From the NCBI RefSeq assembly GCF_018986915.1, contig NZ_CP076723.1, positions 1,149,501 through 1,213,500 on the forward strand: a stretch of 64,000 bases of DNA. Direction: 5' to 3'. The position numbers were made by a program, and so were the translations under genes. The notes beneath the pieces were generated by a model. It ran no database searches. It was not told the DNA's origin and was given only the letters and a program-made list of their open reading frames with translations. The DNA is from Geomonas oryzisoli. Lineage in GTDB: Bacteria; Desulfobacterota; Desulfuromonadia; Geobacterales; Geobacteraceae. Every line of letters begins with the position of its first letter. Position 1 is the first letter of the stretch. Positions 38,465 to 48,319 of the stretch are shown one piece after another.

Positions 38465-38992
38465 ATGTCTAATTCGGAAAGTCTGCAACACAGGCTGGAG
38501 CGGGTGAGGGCGCCTCGGGTCCGCATCACCTACGATGTCGAGGTCGACGACGGCGTGGAGGTGAAGGAGATTCCCTTTGTCGTGGGGGTGCTCTCCGACC
38601 TGTCGGGTACGCCGGAGAGTGCGCAGCCAAAGCTTCGGGAAAGGAAGTTCCTGGACATCGACAGGGACAACTTCGACCGCGTGATGGAAGGGATGAGGCC
38701 GCGGCTTGCCTTCAGGGTCGATAACACCCTGTGCAGCGACGGCTCGCAACTGGGAGTCGAGCTGCGTTTCTCCAGCCTCGATGACTTTCATCCCGAGCGC
38801 GTGGCGCAACAGGTGGAGCCGCTCCGGAAGCTGGTCGAGGCACGGAGCCGACTTTCCGACCTGTTGCACCGGCTGGACGGCAACGACCGCCTCGATGAAC
38901 TGCTGCAGGATCTGCTCGCCGGCGGCGACGCCCTCAAGGCTATCTGCCACCGCACCGAAGCCGGCGGAGGAACCGACGGCGAGAGCGCCTGA
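38465..38992 (+). CDS. tssB: T6SS sheath small subunit TssB
   Basis: 175 residues. VRAPRVRITYDVEVDDGVEVKEIPFVVGVLSDLSG and RERKFLDIDRDNFDRVM are TssB/VipA signatures. Forms the contractile sheath with TssC. SD AAGGAG 6 nt before ATG 38465. Confidence 0.96.
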   Translation: MSNSESLQHRLERVRAPRVRITYDVEVDDGVEVKEIPFVVGVLSDLSGTPESAQPKLRERKFLDIDRDNFDRVMEGMRPRLAFRVDNTLCSDGSQLGVELRFSSLDDFHPERVAQQVEPLRKLVEARSRLSDLLHRLDGNDRLDELLQDLLAGGDALKAICHRTEAGGGTDGESA

Positions 38993-39005
38993 AAAGGAGG
39001 GAGTC

Positions 39006-40490
39006 ATGGAAGAACTCACGAGAGAAAAGCGGGTGCAGTTCGCCGAGCCGGAGCCTGCCCCGCAGTTACTCGACATCATCGTCACCGAAGGGCGTCTTGC
39101 CCGCTGCGAAGAGCAGCAGGAATACGCGAAGGAGATGCTGGTCGAACTGGTACGGCAAGTAGTGGCCGGGGAAATGGTCTATAGCGGCGACACCGTGCGG
39201 ATGATCCATGCCAGGATCGCCGAGATCGACCGGCTCGTCAGCGACCAGGTGAACGAGATCATCCATCACGCCGAGTTCCAGAAACTGGAGGCGTCCTGGC
39301 GCGGGCTTTCCTACCTGGTGCACCAGGCGGAAACCGGGAGCAACTTGAAGATCCGGGTGCTGAACGCGTCCAAGCAGGAACTGGCCCGGGACATGGAGAA
39401 GGCGGCCGAGTTCGACCAGTCCTCGCTCTTCAAGAAGGTCTACGAGGAGGAGTTCGGCAGCTTCGGCGGCGCGGCGTACGGTTGCCTGGTGGGGGATTAC
39501 GAGTTCGGCAACACCCCGCAGGACCTGTCGCTATTGACCAGAATGTCGGAGGTTGCCGCCGCGGCACACGCTCCGCTTCTCACCTCGGCGTCTTCGACCC
39601 TGTTCGGGGTGGACAGTTATGCCGGGCTCGACGGACCGAGGGACCTGGCCAAGGTATTCCAGGGAGCCGATTACGCACGGTGGCGCTCGTTTAGGGTGTC
39701 CGAGGATGCGAAGTACGTGGCGCTATGCCTGCCGCACGTTTTGATGCGGCTGCCGTACGGCCTGGACAGCGAGCCGGTCGAGTCGTTCCAGTTCGAGGAG
39801 ATCACCGGCGGCGACCATGACAAATATCTCTGGGGCAATGCCGCCTACTGTCTTGCCGGCCGCATCACCGATGCTTTCTCGAGGTACGGCTGGACCGCGG
39901 CCATCCGCGGCGTGGAAGGGGGCGGGGCGGTCGCCGACCTGCCGATCCACACCTTCGATACGGGAGAGGGGGAACTGGCGGCGAAGTGCCCGACCGAGAT
40001 CGCCATCACCGACCGGCGCGAGAAGGAACTCGCCGACATGGGGTTCGTCCCCCTGGTGCACTGCAAGGGGACCGACATGGCCGCGTTCTTCAGCGTCCAG
40101 AGCGCGCACAAACCCAAACTCTACGACACCGATGCCGCCAATGCCAACGCCAGGCTCTCGGCGCAACTGCAGTACATCCTGGCGGTGTCCCGTTTTGCCC
40201 ACTATCTGAAGGCGATGATGAGGGACAAGATCGGCAGCTTCGGGACCAGGAAGAACGTGGAGGATTACCTGAACCGCTGGATCAGCAGGTACGTGCTGCT
40301 GGATGACGATGCGGGGCAGGAGATGAAGGCGCGTTTCCCGTTGAGGGAAGCCCGCATCGAAGTCTTCGACCAGCCGGGGCGGCCGGGCAGCTATCGCGCC
40401 GTCGCTTTCCTCAAGCCGCACTACCAACTGGATGAGCTCACCATATCCTTGCGGCTCGTTGCGAACCTTCCCGCACCGCGCACGAGCTGA
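39006..40490 (+). CDS. tssC: T6SS sheath large subunit TssC
   Basis: 494 residues. Motifs: EASWRGLSYLVHQAETGSNLKIRVLN, GGAAYGCLVGDYEFGNTPQDLSLL, GGGAVADLPIHTFDT. The C-terminal sheath domain ends with GRPGSYRAVAFLKPHYQLDEL. Sheath partner of TssB. The frame is open upstream inside tssB; ATG 39006 follows AAAGGAGGGAG. Confidence 0.97.
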   Translation: MEELTREKRVQFAEPEPAPQLLDIIVTEGRLARCEEQQEYAKEMLVELVRQVVAGEMVYSGDTVRMIHARIAEIDRLVSDQVNEIIHHAEFQKLEASWRGLSYLVHQAETGSNLKIRVLNASKQELARDMEKAAEFDQSSLFKKVYEEEFGSFGGAAYGCLVGDYEFGNTPQDLSLLTRMSEVAAAAHAPLLTSASSTLFGVDSYAGLDGPRDLAKVFQGADYARWRSFRVSEDAKYVALCLPHVLMRLPYGLDSEPVESFQFEEITGGDHDKYLWGNAAYCLAGRITDAFSRYGWTAAIRGVEGGGAVADLPIHTFDTGEGELAAKCPTEIAITDRREKELADMGFVPLVHCKGTDMAAFFSVQSAHKPKLYDTDAANANARLSAQLQYILAVSRFAHYLKAMMRDKIGSFGTRKNVEDYLNRWISRYVLLDDDAGQEMKARFPLREARIEVFDQPGRPGSYRAVAFLKPHYQLDELTISLRLVANLPAPRTS

Positions 40491-40522
40491 CCGAAATCGA
40501 CCCACAACAAAGGGAGGACGTC

Positions 40523-41020
40523 ATGGCCTTCGACGCATTCTTGAAAATAGAAGGAATTCCGGGAGAGAGCAGCGACGACAAGCACAGGGACTGGATCGAG
40601 GTTCTCTCCTATAACTTCTCCGTCACCCAGCCCACCTCAGGTACCGCCAGCAGCGCAGGCGGCGCCTCGGCGGAGCGCGCGAGCTTCTCCGACTTCAGCG
40701 TCGTCAAGGTGCTGGACAAGGCGAGCCCCAAGCTCTTCGAAGCCTGTGCCACCGGCAAGCATATCCCCACGGTCACCCTCGAGATCTGCCGGGCCGGCGG
40801 CGACAAGCTGAAGTACATGGAATACAAGCTCAGTAACGTCATCATCAGCCTGAACCGCCCCGGCGGCAGCGCCCACGGCGGCGAAGCCATCCCCGTCGAG
40901 GAGATCGCCTTCAACTACGGCAAGATCGAGCTCGCCTACACCCAGCAAAACCGCTCCGACGGCTCCGGCGGAGGGCAGGTGGCGGCAGGGTGGAACCTGG
41001 AGACCAACAAGAAGGTATGA
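40523..41020 (+). CDS. hcp: T6SS tube protein Hcp
   Basis: 165 residues, Hcp1 family: MAFDAFLKIEGIPGESSDDKH, DWIEVLSYNFSV and the beta-barrel core FSVVKVLDKASPKLFEACATGKHI, ending with GWNLETNKKV. Hexameric rings stack to form the tube fired by the sheath. SD AGGGAGG 8 nt upstream. Confidence 0.97.
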   Translation: MAFDAFLKIEGIPGESSDDKHRDWIEVLSYNFSVTQPTSGTASSAGGASAERASFSDFSVVKVLDKASPKLFEACATGKHIPTVTLEICRAGGDKLKYMEYKLSNVIISLNRPGGSAHGGEAIPVEEIAFNYGKIELAYTQQNRSDGSGGGQVAAGWNLETNKKV

Positions 41021-41048
41021 TGCAATCTGCGACGTGGCGGGAGGGCGC

Positions 41049-41549
41049 ATGCGATACCAGCCGGAACCAAGACGATCCTTACTGGACAGGCTTATCGACC
41101 GTGAGCCGGAATGTCCAGCTGAGCCCGTGTGCTCCTCCCGCAAGAGCTTGAATACGCTGATCGACTCGGTGCTGCGCGACCTGGAGAACCTTTTCAATAG
41201 CAGATCCTTCCCGATTGTGAACCCGCGCAGGGGGCTGGCCCCGCACGTGCCAGCTCCCCTCGTTTCCCATCTGCAGCACTCGATTCTCAGTTATGGAAGC
41301 CGTGATTTCAGCACGGATAACCCGCGCTCAGGTCGGGTGCAGCAGGCGATACGCCTGGAGATAATAAGGCTTCTCGATAGCTTTGAGCCTCGACTGAAGG
41401 ACGTGACGGTGTCTTTAGGGACGACCCTGGGAGAGCGGACCTTGAATTTCCGAATCGAGGCATTGCTGCAAGTAGAGCCGGTAGCACTCCCGACCGCCTT
41501 TGACACCCATTTCGACATCAATAGCGGCGCCTACACCATCCTCTCGTGA
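41049..41549 (+). CDS. tssE: T6SS baseplate protein TssE (gp25-like)
   Basis: 166 residues. Lysozyme-like/gp25 fold: LNTLIDSVLRDLENLFNSRS near the N-terminus, then AIRLEIIRLLDSFEPRLKDVTVSL and NFRIEALLQVEP. Start at ATG 41049 (SD GGAGGG close by); the frame is open a few codons further up. Its GC is a little lower than tssB-hcp. Confidence 0.9.
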   Translation: MRYQPEPRRSLLDRLIDREPECPAEPVCSSRKSLNTLIDSVLRDLENLFNSRSFPIVNPRRGLAPHVPAPLVSHLQHSILSYGSRDFSTDNPRSGRVQQAIRLEIIRLLDSFEPRLKDVTVSLGTTLGERTLNFRIEALLQVEPVALPTAFDTHFDINSGAYTILS

Positions 41550-41555
41550 GCCACC

Positions 41556-43334
41556 ATGCCAGATGACATCCTCTACTACTTCGAAAGAGAGCTCAGCTAC
41601 TTGCGCGACATGGGTAGCAGTTTTGCCAGGAAGTATCCCAAGGTTGCTGGGAGACTCCTCCTTGAGCCGAGCAAGTGCGAGGACCCGCACACCGAACGCC
41701 TGATCGAGGCATTCGCCTTTCTCTGCGCCCGAATCCAGCGTAAGATCGACGACGGTTTGCCTGAGATTACCCAGTCGCTTTTGCAGGTTCTCTATCCGCA
41801 ACTGACGGCTCCCATCCCGTCCTGCGCGGTGGTGAAGTTCGCGCCCCTGTTGAGGAACCTGCCGGAGGGGGGCTATGAGATCGCCAAAGGGACACCTCTC
41901 TTCTCCAAGCCGGTTGACGGCGTACCCTGCCAATTCAGGACTGCCTATCCTGTCACTCTTTGCCCCGTAGAAGTAATCGACGCGTCATTGGAGTCGCCGG
42001 TAAAGCTGCTTAAAGGCGTGCAGCAGGCGGTGCGGGTTCGTTTGTTGCTGCACGGCGGCTCCGGGGTTCCGGGCGACGCACTGCGTTTTTATCTGAACGG
42101 ACAGCCTCAGCACGTCTTCCCGCTGTACCAACTGCTGCTGAATCATCTGTGCTCTGTTGAATGCATGCCCGCCGGGGCATCGGTCGCCGATTCACTGCGA
42201 CTGCCACCCGGTTGCCTGCAACCTGTCGGCTTTGCCGCGGATGAGGAACTTTTGCCGTACCCGGAACAGTCCTTCCCGGGGTATCGGCTGCTTCTCGAGT
42301 ACTTCGCCTTTCCCCACAAGTTCCTATTCATAGACCTCACGGGGCTGTCGCTGCTCTGGAAAGGTGGTGCCTTCGGTGATGCCGTCGATCTGATCTTTTA
42401 TTTAGACACCGCCGCGCCGGAGTCTTTAGTGGTTGGGGCCGAAACCTTCTGCCTCTATGCGACCCCCGTCGTCAACGCCTTCGAGAAGATAGCGGAACCG
42501 ATCAGGCACAACCACGGAAAGAGCGAGTACAGGATAGTTCCCGACCTGAGACGTGAGGGCGCCTTGGAAGTACTCACTGTCAATGAAGTCACGGCTACCG
42601 AGGCGAGTTCTCCCGGTGAGGTAAAACGTTACTGTCCGGTTTTTCCAGTGAACAGTGGGGAAGATAATGCTTGCGTATGGCAGATGCAGCGGCGGCCGGC
42701 ATCGTGGCAGCACGACGGTTGCACCGACGTTTTCCTTTCTGTTTGTGGACTTGTCGAAGCTGAGACTGCTCCATTGGAGGAAACCCTTCTCGTCCGCGTC
42801 ACCTGCTCCAACCGCGACCTCCCTGCTAAGCTTCCTTTTGGGGATCCTGCCGGAGATTTCGACACGGAGTCTGCCGCACCGCTTCTCGGCATCTACTCCC
42901 TTCTCAAGCCGACCCCCTCTTTACGTCCGCACCTCGATGGGGAGCGGCAACGTCGCCTTGTTTCCCATCTTTCCCTGAACTTCATTTCCCTTGTAGAAGG
43001 AGGCGCCGGAGCTCTGCGGCAGCTCCTCTCCCTGTACGACTTTGGCTTGTCCTCTACCACTCGCCACCAGATAAGCGGCATTGTCTCTGTGACTTCACGA
43101 GCTGTTACCAGAAGACTAGGAGTAGGCTTTTGCCGCGGTGTGGAAGTGACGGTAGTCTTCGATGAAGAGAAATACGTCGGCAGCGGCGTTTACCTGTTCG
43201 TCTCTATCTTGGAGAGGTTCCTGGGGCAGTACGTGTCGGTCAACTCATTCGTGCAGCTTGTGGCCATAGGCGCATGCAACAACGCGATAATCAAGCGCTG
43301 GCCGCCCCGAGCTGGTGACAGGGTGCTGCTGTGA
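41556..43334 (+). CDS. tssF: T6SS baseplate protein TssF
   Basis: 592 residues. N-terminus YYFERELSYLRDMGSSFARKYPKVAGRLLLEP, the TssF/VasA hallmark, then HTERLIEAFAFLCARIQRKIDD and the C-terminal QYVSVNSFVQLVA...IIKRWPPRAGDRVLL. Wedge component of the baseplate. Ends in GTGA overlap with tssG. Confidence 0.95.
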   Translation: MPDDILYYFERELSYLRDMGSSFARKYPKVAGRLLLEPSKCEDPHTERLIEAFAFLCARIQRKIDDGLPEITQSLLQVLYPQLTAPIPSCAVVKFAPLLRNLPEGGYEIAKGTPLFSKPVDGVPCQFRTAYPVTLCPVEVIDASLESPVKLLKGVQQAVRVRLLLHGGSGVPGDALRFYLNGQPQHVFPLYQLLLNHLCSVECMPAGASVADSLRLPPGCLQPVGFAADEELLPYPEQSFPGYRLLLEYFAFPHKFLFIDLTGLSLLWKGGAFGDAVDLIFYLDTAAPESLVVGAETFCLYATPVVNAFEKIAEPIRHNHGKSEYRIVPDLRREGALEVLTVNEVTATEASSPGEVKRYCPVFPVNSGEDNACVWQMQRRPASWQHDGCTDVFLSVCGLVEAETAPLEETLLVRVTCSNRDLPAKLPFGDPAGDFDTESAAPLLGIYSLLKPTPSLRPHLDGERQRRLVSHLSLNFISLVEGGAGALRQLLSLYDFGLSSTTRHQISGIVSVTSRAVTRRLGVGFCRGVEVTVVFDEEKYVGSGVYLFVSILERFLGQYVSVNSFVQLVAIGACNNAIIKRWPPRAGDRVLL

Positions 43335-44326
43335 AAGGGAATGCACCAATTAAATCTGGCTTGGGCTTTTTTGCGACGGTCCGTTTGCTGGAACGGATGA
43401 GCCGCCACAACATAGAAGCTGCCTCATTGCCAGACGTGGAAAAAATCCGCTTCACAGTGAGGAAAGGCTTTGCCTTCCCTGCAGGAGACGTAACCGGGAT
43501 TAGCTTCGGTGAGGACGGATCTGCCAACGTAGAAGTTGCCCTGATGGGGCTGATCGGTCCATCCGGGGTATTGCCGCACTGGTACCATGAACTGCTTCTG
43601 GAGCGGGAGAGGGCAAACGATCACGCCATGGGCGACTTCTATGACCGCTTTCATCACCGCCTCATTTCCATCTTTTACCGTGGCTGGAAGCGCAACTCGC
43701 TTCTGTCACAGAAGAAAAGCGACAACAGCGATGTCGTTTCCAATCATCTCTTCAGCTTCCTTGGACTCGGGACAGAGGGGCTGCGTGAAAAACTCTCAGT
43801 ATCAGAGGTGGCATTGCTGCATTTCTGCGGTCTCGCAAGCCGGTCGGTTGCATCAGCCGGCACCATCGCTCGCATCGTTCAAAACCTGTTCGGCGTGGAT
43901 GCCGAGGTGGAAACTTTTCTTCCGCGCAAAGTCAATCTGGAGCAGGCCGACCTGACCATGTTGGGCCAGAACAACTGTCTCCTTGGAGTCGATGCCGTCT
44001 GTGGCGGCCAGACCTGCGACATCCAATCCACCTTCCGGCTTTGTCTGGGGCCTATGGTTTTCCACGACTTAATCGACCTGTCGACAGAGGGGAGACTGAA
44101 GCAGATGGCTTCACTGGTCAGGTTCCTGGTGGGGGCTGAATTTGAGTTCGAGATCCGGTTCATTTTGAGAAGAGAAGACGTTCCCGGGTGCAGGCTCGGT
44201 GCGGCTACTTCCGATGCAACAAGGCTTGGTCTTTCCACCTGGCTCAAAGCGCCAGGCACCATTCTTGATGCGGACCCGTTCGTGACGATCTATCCCGACG
44301 AAGTCTCGAAACTCGCAGCATCGTAA
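43331..44326 (+). CDS. tssG: T6SS baseplate protein TssG
   Basis: 331 residues. FFATVRLLERMSRH..., then MGLIGPSGVLPHWYHELLLER and FYDRFHHRLISIFYRGWKR, all typical of TssG/VasB. Forms the wedge with TssF and TssK. GTG start 43331 overlaps the tssF stop. Confidence 0.95.
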   Translation: MKGNAPIKSGLGFFATVRLLERMSRHNIEAASLPDVEKIRFTVRKGFAFPAGDVTGISFGEDGSANVEVALMGLIGPSGVLPHWYHELLLERERANDHAMGDFYDRFHHRLISIFYRGWKRNSLLSQKKSDNSDVVSNHLFSFLGLGTEGLREKLSVSEVALLHFCGLASRSVASAGTIARIVQNLFGVDAEVETFLPRKVNLEQADLTMLGQNNCLLGVDAVCGGQTCDIQSTFRLCLGPMVFHDLIDLSTEGRLKQMASLVRFLVGAEFEFEIRFILRREDVPGCRLGAATSDATRLGLSTWLKAPGTILDADPFVTIYPDEVSKLAAS

Positions 44327-44338
44327 AGTGGGGAAGCT

Positions 44339-45448
44339 ATGTTTGCAGATGCGACAAAGAGGGGACTGGCGCCAGAGCTGGCGCGCAAGAAGTCGCAGGA
44401 ACTGCAGGAGGCTGCAGCGCGGAAAACCGATGCAATGCGTCAGCACGAGTATATGGTGGCCCGCCAGTCAATTCTGGGAGACATGTCGTCATTGCCGTTT
44501 ACGGCCAGTCAGGAATGCATAACAAACGCAAAGGCTGCGCGCCGCAGAGAACGTCTGAAATTGGTGAGTAGTGAGATCGTCGCCTGCCCAATGCATGCCT
44601 CACAAGCAGCGCGTCTACGAAAAGACATGGATGAAGTGGAAAACATGCGGTGCGCGAAGCATGTGTACTTGGCAAATGACCCGGATGCTCCCCCTGAACT
44701 GCGAGATACCCCTCCACCGGGCTTCATGAAGCCGACGGCAGAGCAACTTGAGAAGATGGGTCTATCCGAAGACATGCTGACGCCGGAAAGAAGCCAGTTC
44801 AGAGCAGCGGTTTATATCAAGGACCCTGCGGTGTGGGGGGCGTTCTCAAAACCTCCTGCTGTAATGGCATTCAGAGGGTCTACTGCAGCTCTCGAGGACT
44901 GGCAGAACAACTTCAACCAGGATGCAAATCAAGAAGCTCCGTATTACCGTCAGGCTGTAAAGATTGGAAACAGATTGTCTGCGAATGCTGCAGATGTTCA
45001 AATTGTCGGGCATTCGCTGGGCGGGGGCTTAGCCAGTGCGGCCCAAGGAGGAAGTGGTCTTAACGCTTCAACGTACAATGCATCCGGCTTACATCCTGCT
45101 ACCGTAGCACGATACTCGCAAGACGTGAACCATGTGGCAGCGGAGGCCGGGAAAATCACCGCGATTAGAATTAAGGGTGAAGTGCTTACTACCACTCAAG
45201 AAAGACTAATGGGGTCACGAGGGCTATCAGTATTAGCGAATGATGCAATCGGAGTCAAAAAATATATTCAACCATCACATGGCAAAACTTATTTTCTCCA
45301 GCTTAAACAAAAAGAGAAGGTTGATTCTGACGATGATTATGCAACTTACTTGCACGGAATGGATGAGGTAATAGATTCAACTGAAAAGAACAAAGCGTCA
45401 GATGAATCCGTTATCAAGAATTGCAGTGCCAGAAGGAGGACTCAATGA
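44339..45448 (+). CDS. Lipase-like probable T6SS effector (GXSXG)
   Basis: 369 residues, no signal peptide. The N-terminal half (1-150) is helical and charged with several Cys. The C-terminal half is a class-3-lipase-like alpha/beta hydrolase: VMAFRGSTAALEDWQNNF, then VQIVGHSLGGGLASAA with Ser226 as nucleophile; Asp and His of the triad are not certain (one candidate His at PSHGKTYF). Sits between tssG and vgrG with an exported partner overlapping its stop (ATGA), the layout of phospholipase effectors of the Tle type. Clearly more AT-rich than tss genes, most of all at the 3' end. Which Tle class it is I cannot say. Confidence 0.65.
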   Translation: MFADATKRGLAPELARKKSQELQEAAARKTDAMRQHEYMVARQSILGDMSSLPFTASQECITNAKAARRRERLKLVSSEIVACPMHASQAARLRKDMDEVENMRCAKHVYLANDPDAPPELRDTPPPGFMKPTAEQLEKMGLSEDMLTPERSQFRAAVYIKDPAVWGAFSKPPAVMAFRGSTAALEDWQNNFNQDANQEAPYYRQAVKIGNRLSANAADVQIVGHSLGGGLASAAQGGSGLNASTYNASGLHPATVARYSQDVNHVAAEAGKITAIRIKGEVLTTTQERLMGSRGLSVLANDAIGVKKYIQPSHGKTYFLQLKQKEKVDSDDDYATYLHGMDEVIDSTEKNKASDESVIKNCSARRRTQ

Positions 45449-46257
45449 CGAAATATTTGTTCGTAGTATTCATCGGTATAGGAGCATTAACCATGCTGAC
45501 CACAACCTCACAAGCCGCACCTAAGTTCAATTTGAAGCAGCCGGCCTTTTATTTCTCAGATAAAAAAACACTGGCCTTGGTCGATGCTGCTTTGGCAGGC
45601 GATCTAAGTTCAGCCAAACTTGCAGCGTCTCAAGGAGCAAATCCGAATGACGAGGGGCCTCTACAGAACAAGTACAATCGCTTGCGTCCGCTTCATTATG
45701 CTATTGCAGCAAACAATAAGGATGCCGTGAGAGTTCTGGTTGCAGTAGGTGCGGACCCTGAACTGAGTGCATTGGGATACGGGAGATCTTTCCTGTTCGC
45801 GATGAGTCTGGAAAACGTTGACATGATTTCTCTCTTGCTGGATCTGAGGCCAATTAAATCCCTCCGCAAGGACACCCTTGAGTACCTCCTTTTTGAAGCA
45901 GTGAACCAGCCATGCTGGAAATGCTTGGAACTCGTCCTGGAGCGAGGTGCTCCTATAGATTACCCCGATGGGCCAGGCTATACGGTGATGATGGTCGCGA
46001 TGGATTGCCAAGACTATGAAATGGCTGAGAAACTGCTCCAGCATGGTGCATCCGTACACGTGGAAACAAAAAACGGTGTGACGCCGGCATATTCCGTAGA
46101 GTTCCATTTGAAGAAGTACATCCCCGGCAGCCCCACGTACAAAAAGGTGCTTCATCTGAAAGAAATGATGGCAGCGCGCGGGGCAGTTTTTCCTGCGTTG
46201 AGCCCGGAAGAGGTGCGGGGCAGGCGTAACAAGCAAAAGGATTCGCTTTCTCAATAG
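45445..46257 (+). CDS. Exported ankyrin-repeat protein, probable immunity protein
   Basis: 270 residues. Signal peptide (FVVFIGIGALTMLTTTSQA) for the periplasm, then four to five ankyrin-like repeats, e.g. RLRPLHYAIAANNKDAVRVLVAVGADPELSA and MVAMDCQDYEMAEKLLQHGASVHV. The start ATG 45445 has AAGGAGG 5 nt upstream and overlaps the lipase stop. Phospholipase effectors act in the periplasm and their Tli immunity proteins, often ankyrin or TPR proteins, are kept there, so immunity is the best guess. Low GC like its partner. Confidence 0.65.
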   Translation: MTKYLFVVFIGIGALTMLTTTSQAAPKFNLKQPAFYFSDKKTLALVDAALAGDLSSAKLAASQGANPNDEGPLQNKYNRLRPLHYAIAANNKDAVRVLVAVGADPELSALGYGRSFLFAMSLENVDMISLLLDLRPIKSLRKDTLEYLLFEAVNQPCWKCLELVLERGAPIDYPDGPGYTVMMVAMDCQDYEMAEKLLQHGASVHVETKNGVTPAYSVEFHLKKYIPGSPTYKKVLHLKEMMAARGAVFPALSPEEVRGRRNKQKDSLSQ

Positions 46258-46267
46258 TGAGGTGCAC

Positions 46268-48319
46268 ATGGCGTTCACACAGCGTGACAGAGTCATTTCC
46301 TTAACGACCTCGCTTGGCGAGGATGCTCTCTTGCTGACCGAACTCACCGGGGAGGAGGGCATCTCACGCAGTTTCCGTTTCGACTTGTCTTTGCAATCCG
46401 AACGCCCTGGTATTGCCTTCCAATCCTTGCTCGGCAGTAATGCGACAGTTGCCATTACACTTGCTAACGGCACCAAAAGGTACCTGAACGGAATCATCTC
46501 CAGCTTTACCCAAGGCAGATCGAGCGGTGAGGACAGTGAAGATGGCCGCTTCTCTTTTTACAGATGCACGCTCGTTCCGTGGTTTTGGGCCCTCAGCAAA
46601 AGTGCGGACATGAGGATCTTTCAGAATCGCTCAATTCCGGAGATCGTTGAGCAGGTGTTTGAGAACCTTGGTTTCTCCTGGTACCGCTTTGACCTGCGCG
46701 GGAGTTACGAAAAAAGGAATTTTTGTGTCCAGTACCGGGAAACCGCCTTCAACTTCGTCTCCCGCCTTCTCGAGGAAGAAGGGCTTTTCTATTTCTTCCG
46801 CCATGAAGACGGCAAACACACCATGATCATCGCGGATTCTCCGGATGCAAACCTCCCTTGCCCGTTTCAGCAGTACGCTTCATCACGTCCTAACGCGACG
46901 GGCACCAGGAAGGAAGACGTCATCACCTCTCTTGAAATCACCCGGTGTATACATCCCGCCGCATACTCATTGAGCGACTACAACTTCACTATTCCCAACG
47001 CCAACTTGAAGTCTGAGGCTCCCGGCGTGGCCCAGACACAGGCGACGAAATGCGAGCTGTACGATGCGCCGGGGTGCTACGGCAGTAAGGGCGCAGGCGA
47101 CAGGCTGGCAAGAATCCGGATGGAGGAAGAGGAAACTATGGCCACGGTTCTCCTTGGCAGTAGCGACTGCCGTGCCTTTGCCAGCGGGTATCGCTTCCGG
47201 CTCAAAGACCACTGCAGCCCGGAAATGGACGGTAAGGAGTTCCTCTTGATATCCGTGAAGCATGATGCAATGGAAGCATATAATGCCGGCTCGATCTCCA
47301 GTTACCGCAACAGTTTTGAGTGCATACCTCGTCAGACTCCGTATCGCCCGGCACGTCTGACACCTAAGCCGGTCGTGCAGGGAACTCAGACGGCTGTGGT
47401 CGTGGGGCCGCCAGGAGAGGAGATTCACACCGACCAGTACGGACGAGTCAAAGTGAAATTCCACTGGGATCGCGCTGGGAAAACCGATGACAGCAGTTCA
47501 TGTTGGATCAGGGTGAGTCAGCCGCTAGCCGGCAGCGGTTGGGGCGCGTTATTTCTCCCGCGTGTCGGCCATGAGGTCATCGTCGACTTCCTGGAGGGCG
47601 ATCCCGACCGTCCCGTCATCATCGGCCGACTCCATAACGGAGTGAACCTGCCGCCGTACCCCTTGCCTGCAGCAAAAACCAAAAGCTGCATGAAATCGTG
47701 CTCCACACCCGGTTCCCAAGGGCACAACGAACTCTGTTTCGAGGATAAGAAGGGGGCGGAGCAGTTGTCCATCCACGCACAGCGAGAGCAGGTGAACCGG
47801 GTCAATGAGGATTCGCTAGAGTGGGTAGGGCAGGACCGGCACCTAATCGTCAAGCGGGACCAGCTGGAGCAGGTGTCTCGTGATCAGCACCTACAGGTGG
47901 CCGGGGATTGTAACCATCGCATCGACGGGGACCTTTCCATAACAGTCGGTGCCGATCTCCAATTGAAGGTGGCAACAAAGTACGCCCTGCAGGCGGGGGA
48001 GGCGGTCCATATACAGGCTGCCAAGAGCATCGTGGTCGAGTCGTTAACGCAGGTGTCGTTGCAAGTGGGCGGTAGCTTCATCACCATTACTCCTGCCGGA
48101 GTAGCCATAGTCGGTGGCTCGGTGCAGATCAACAACGGCGGGATGCCGGGAGTTTGCACCGTAGCGTCGCCAGAACAGCCGAAGCTGCCAAGAGAAGCGG
48201 GCAAACCCGATACGACCACGACTTCCTGCAAAAGCCAGGATGTGCCATCTTGTACGACGCCGCAGGCAAGGTCATTGGAGAGAGCGGCAGCCGAGCATAC
48301 ACCATTGTGCGCGGCGTGA
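46268..48319 (+). CDS. vgrG: T6SS spike protein VgrG (TssI), 3' end possibly frameshifted
   Basis: 683 residues in this frame. gp27-like N-terminal domain (FRFDLSLQSERPGIAFQSLLG...; FCVQYRETAFNFVSRLLEEEGLFYFF), then the gp5 OB-fold motif VGPPGEEIHTDQYGRVKVKFHW (about 378) and GWGALFLPRVGHEVIVDFLEGDPDRP, then a beta-helix (DRHLIVKRDQLEQVSRDQHLQVAGD). No effector fusion is obvious. The last 35 codons (from about 48215) lose the GC3 bias, while the -1 frame becomes codon-like and stays open to 48363, where it meets the next start. Either vgrG is frameshifted here or a small ORF begins there. Confidence 0.92.
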   Translation: MAFTQRDRVISLTTSLGEDALLLTELTGEEGISRSFRFDLSLQSERPGIAFQSLLGSNATVAITLANGTKRYLNGIISSFTQGRSSGEDSEDGRFSFYRCTLVPWFWALSKSADMRIFQNRSIPEIVEQVFENLGFSWYRFDLRGSYEKRNFCVQYRETAFNFVSRLLEEEGLFYFFRHEDGKHTMIIADSPDANLPCPFQQYASSRPNATGTRKEDVITSLEITRCIHPAAYSLSDYNFTIPNANLKSEAPGVAQTQATKCELYDAPGCYGSKGAGDRLARIRMEEEETMATVLLGSSDCRAFASGYRFRLKDHCSPEMDGKEFLLISVKHDAMEAYNAGSISSYRNSFECIPRQTPYRPARLTPKPVVQGTQTAVVVGPPGEEIHTDQYGRVKVKFHWDRAGKTDDSSSCWIRVSQPLAGSGWGALFLPRVGHEVIVDFLEGDPDRPVIIGRLHNGVNLPPYPLPAAKTKSCMKSCSTPGSQGHNELCFEDKKGAEQLSIHAQREQVNRVNEDSLEWVGQDRHLIVKRDQLEQVSRDQHLQVAGDCNHRIDGDLSITVGADLQLKVATKYALQAGEAVHIQAAKSIVVESLTQVSLQVGGSFITITPAGVAIVGGSVQINNGGMPGVCTVASPEQPKLPREAGKPDTTTTSCKSQDVPSCTTPQARSLERAAAEHTPLCAA

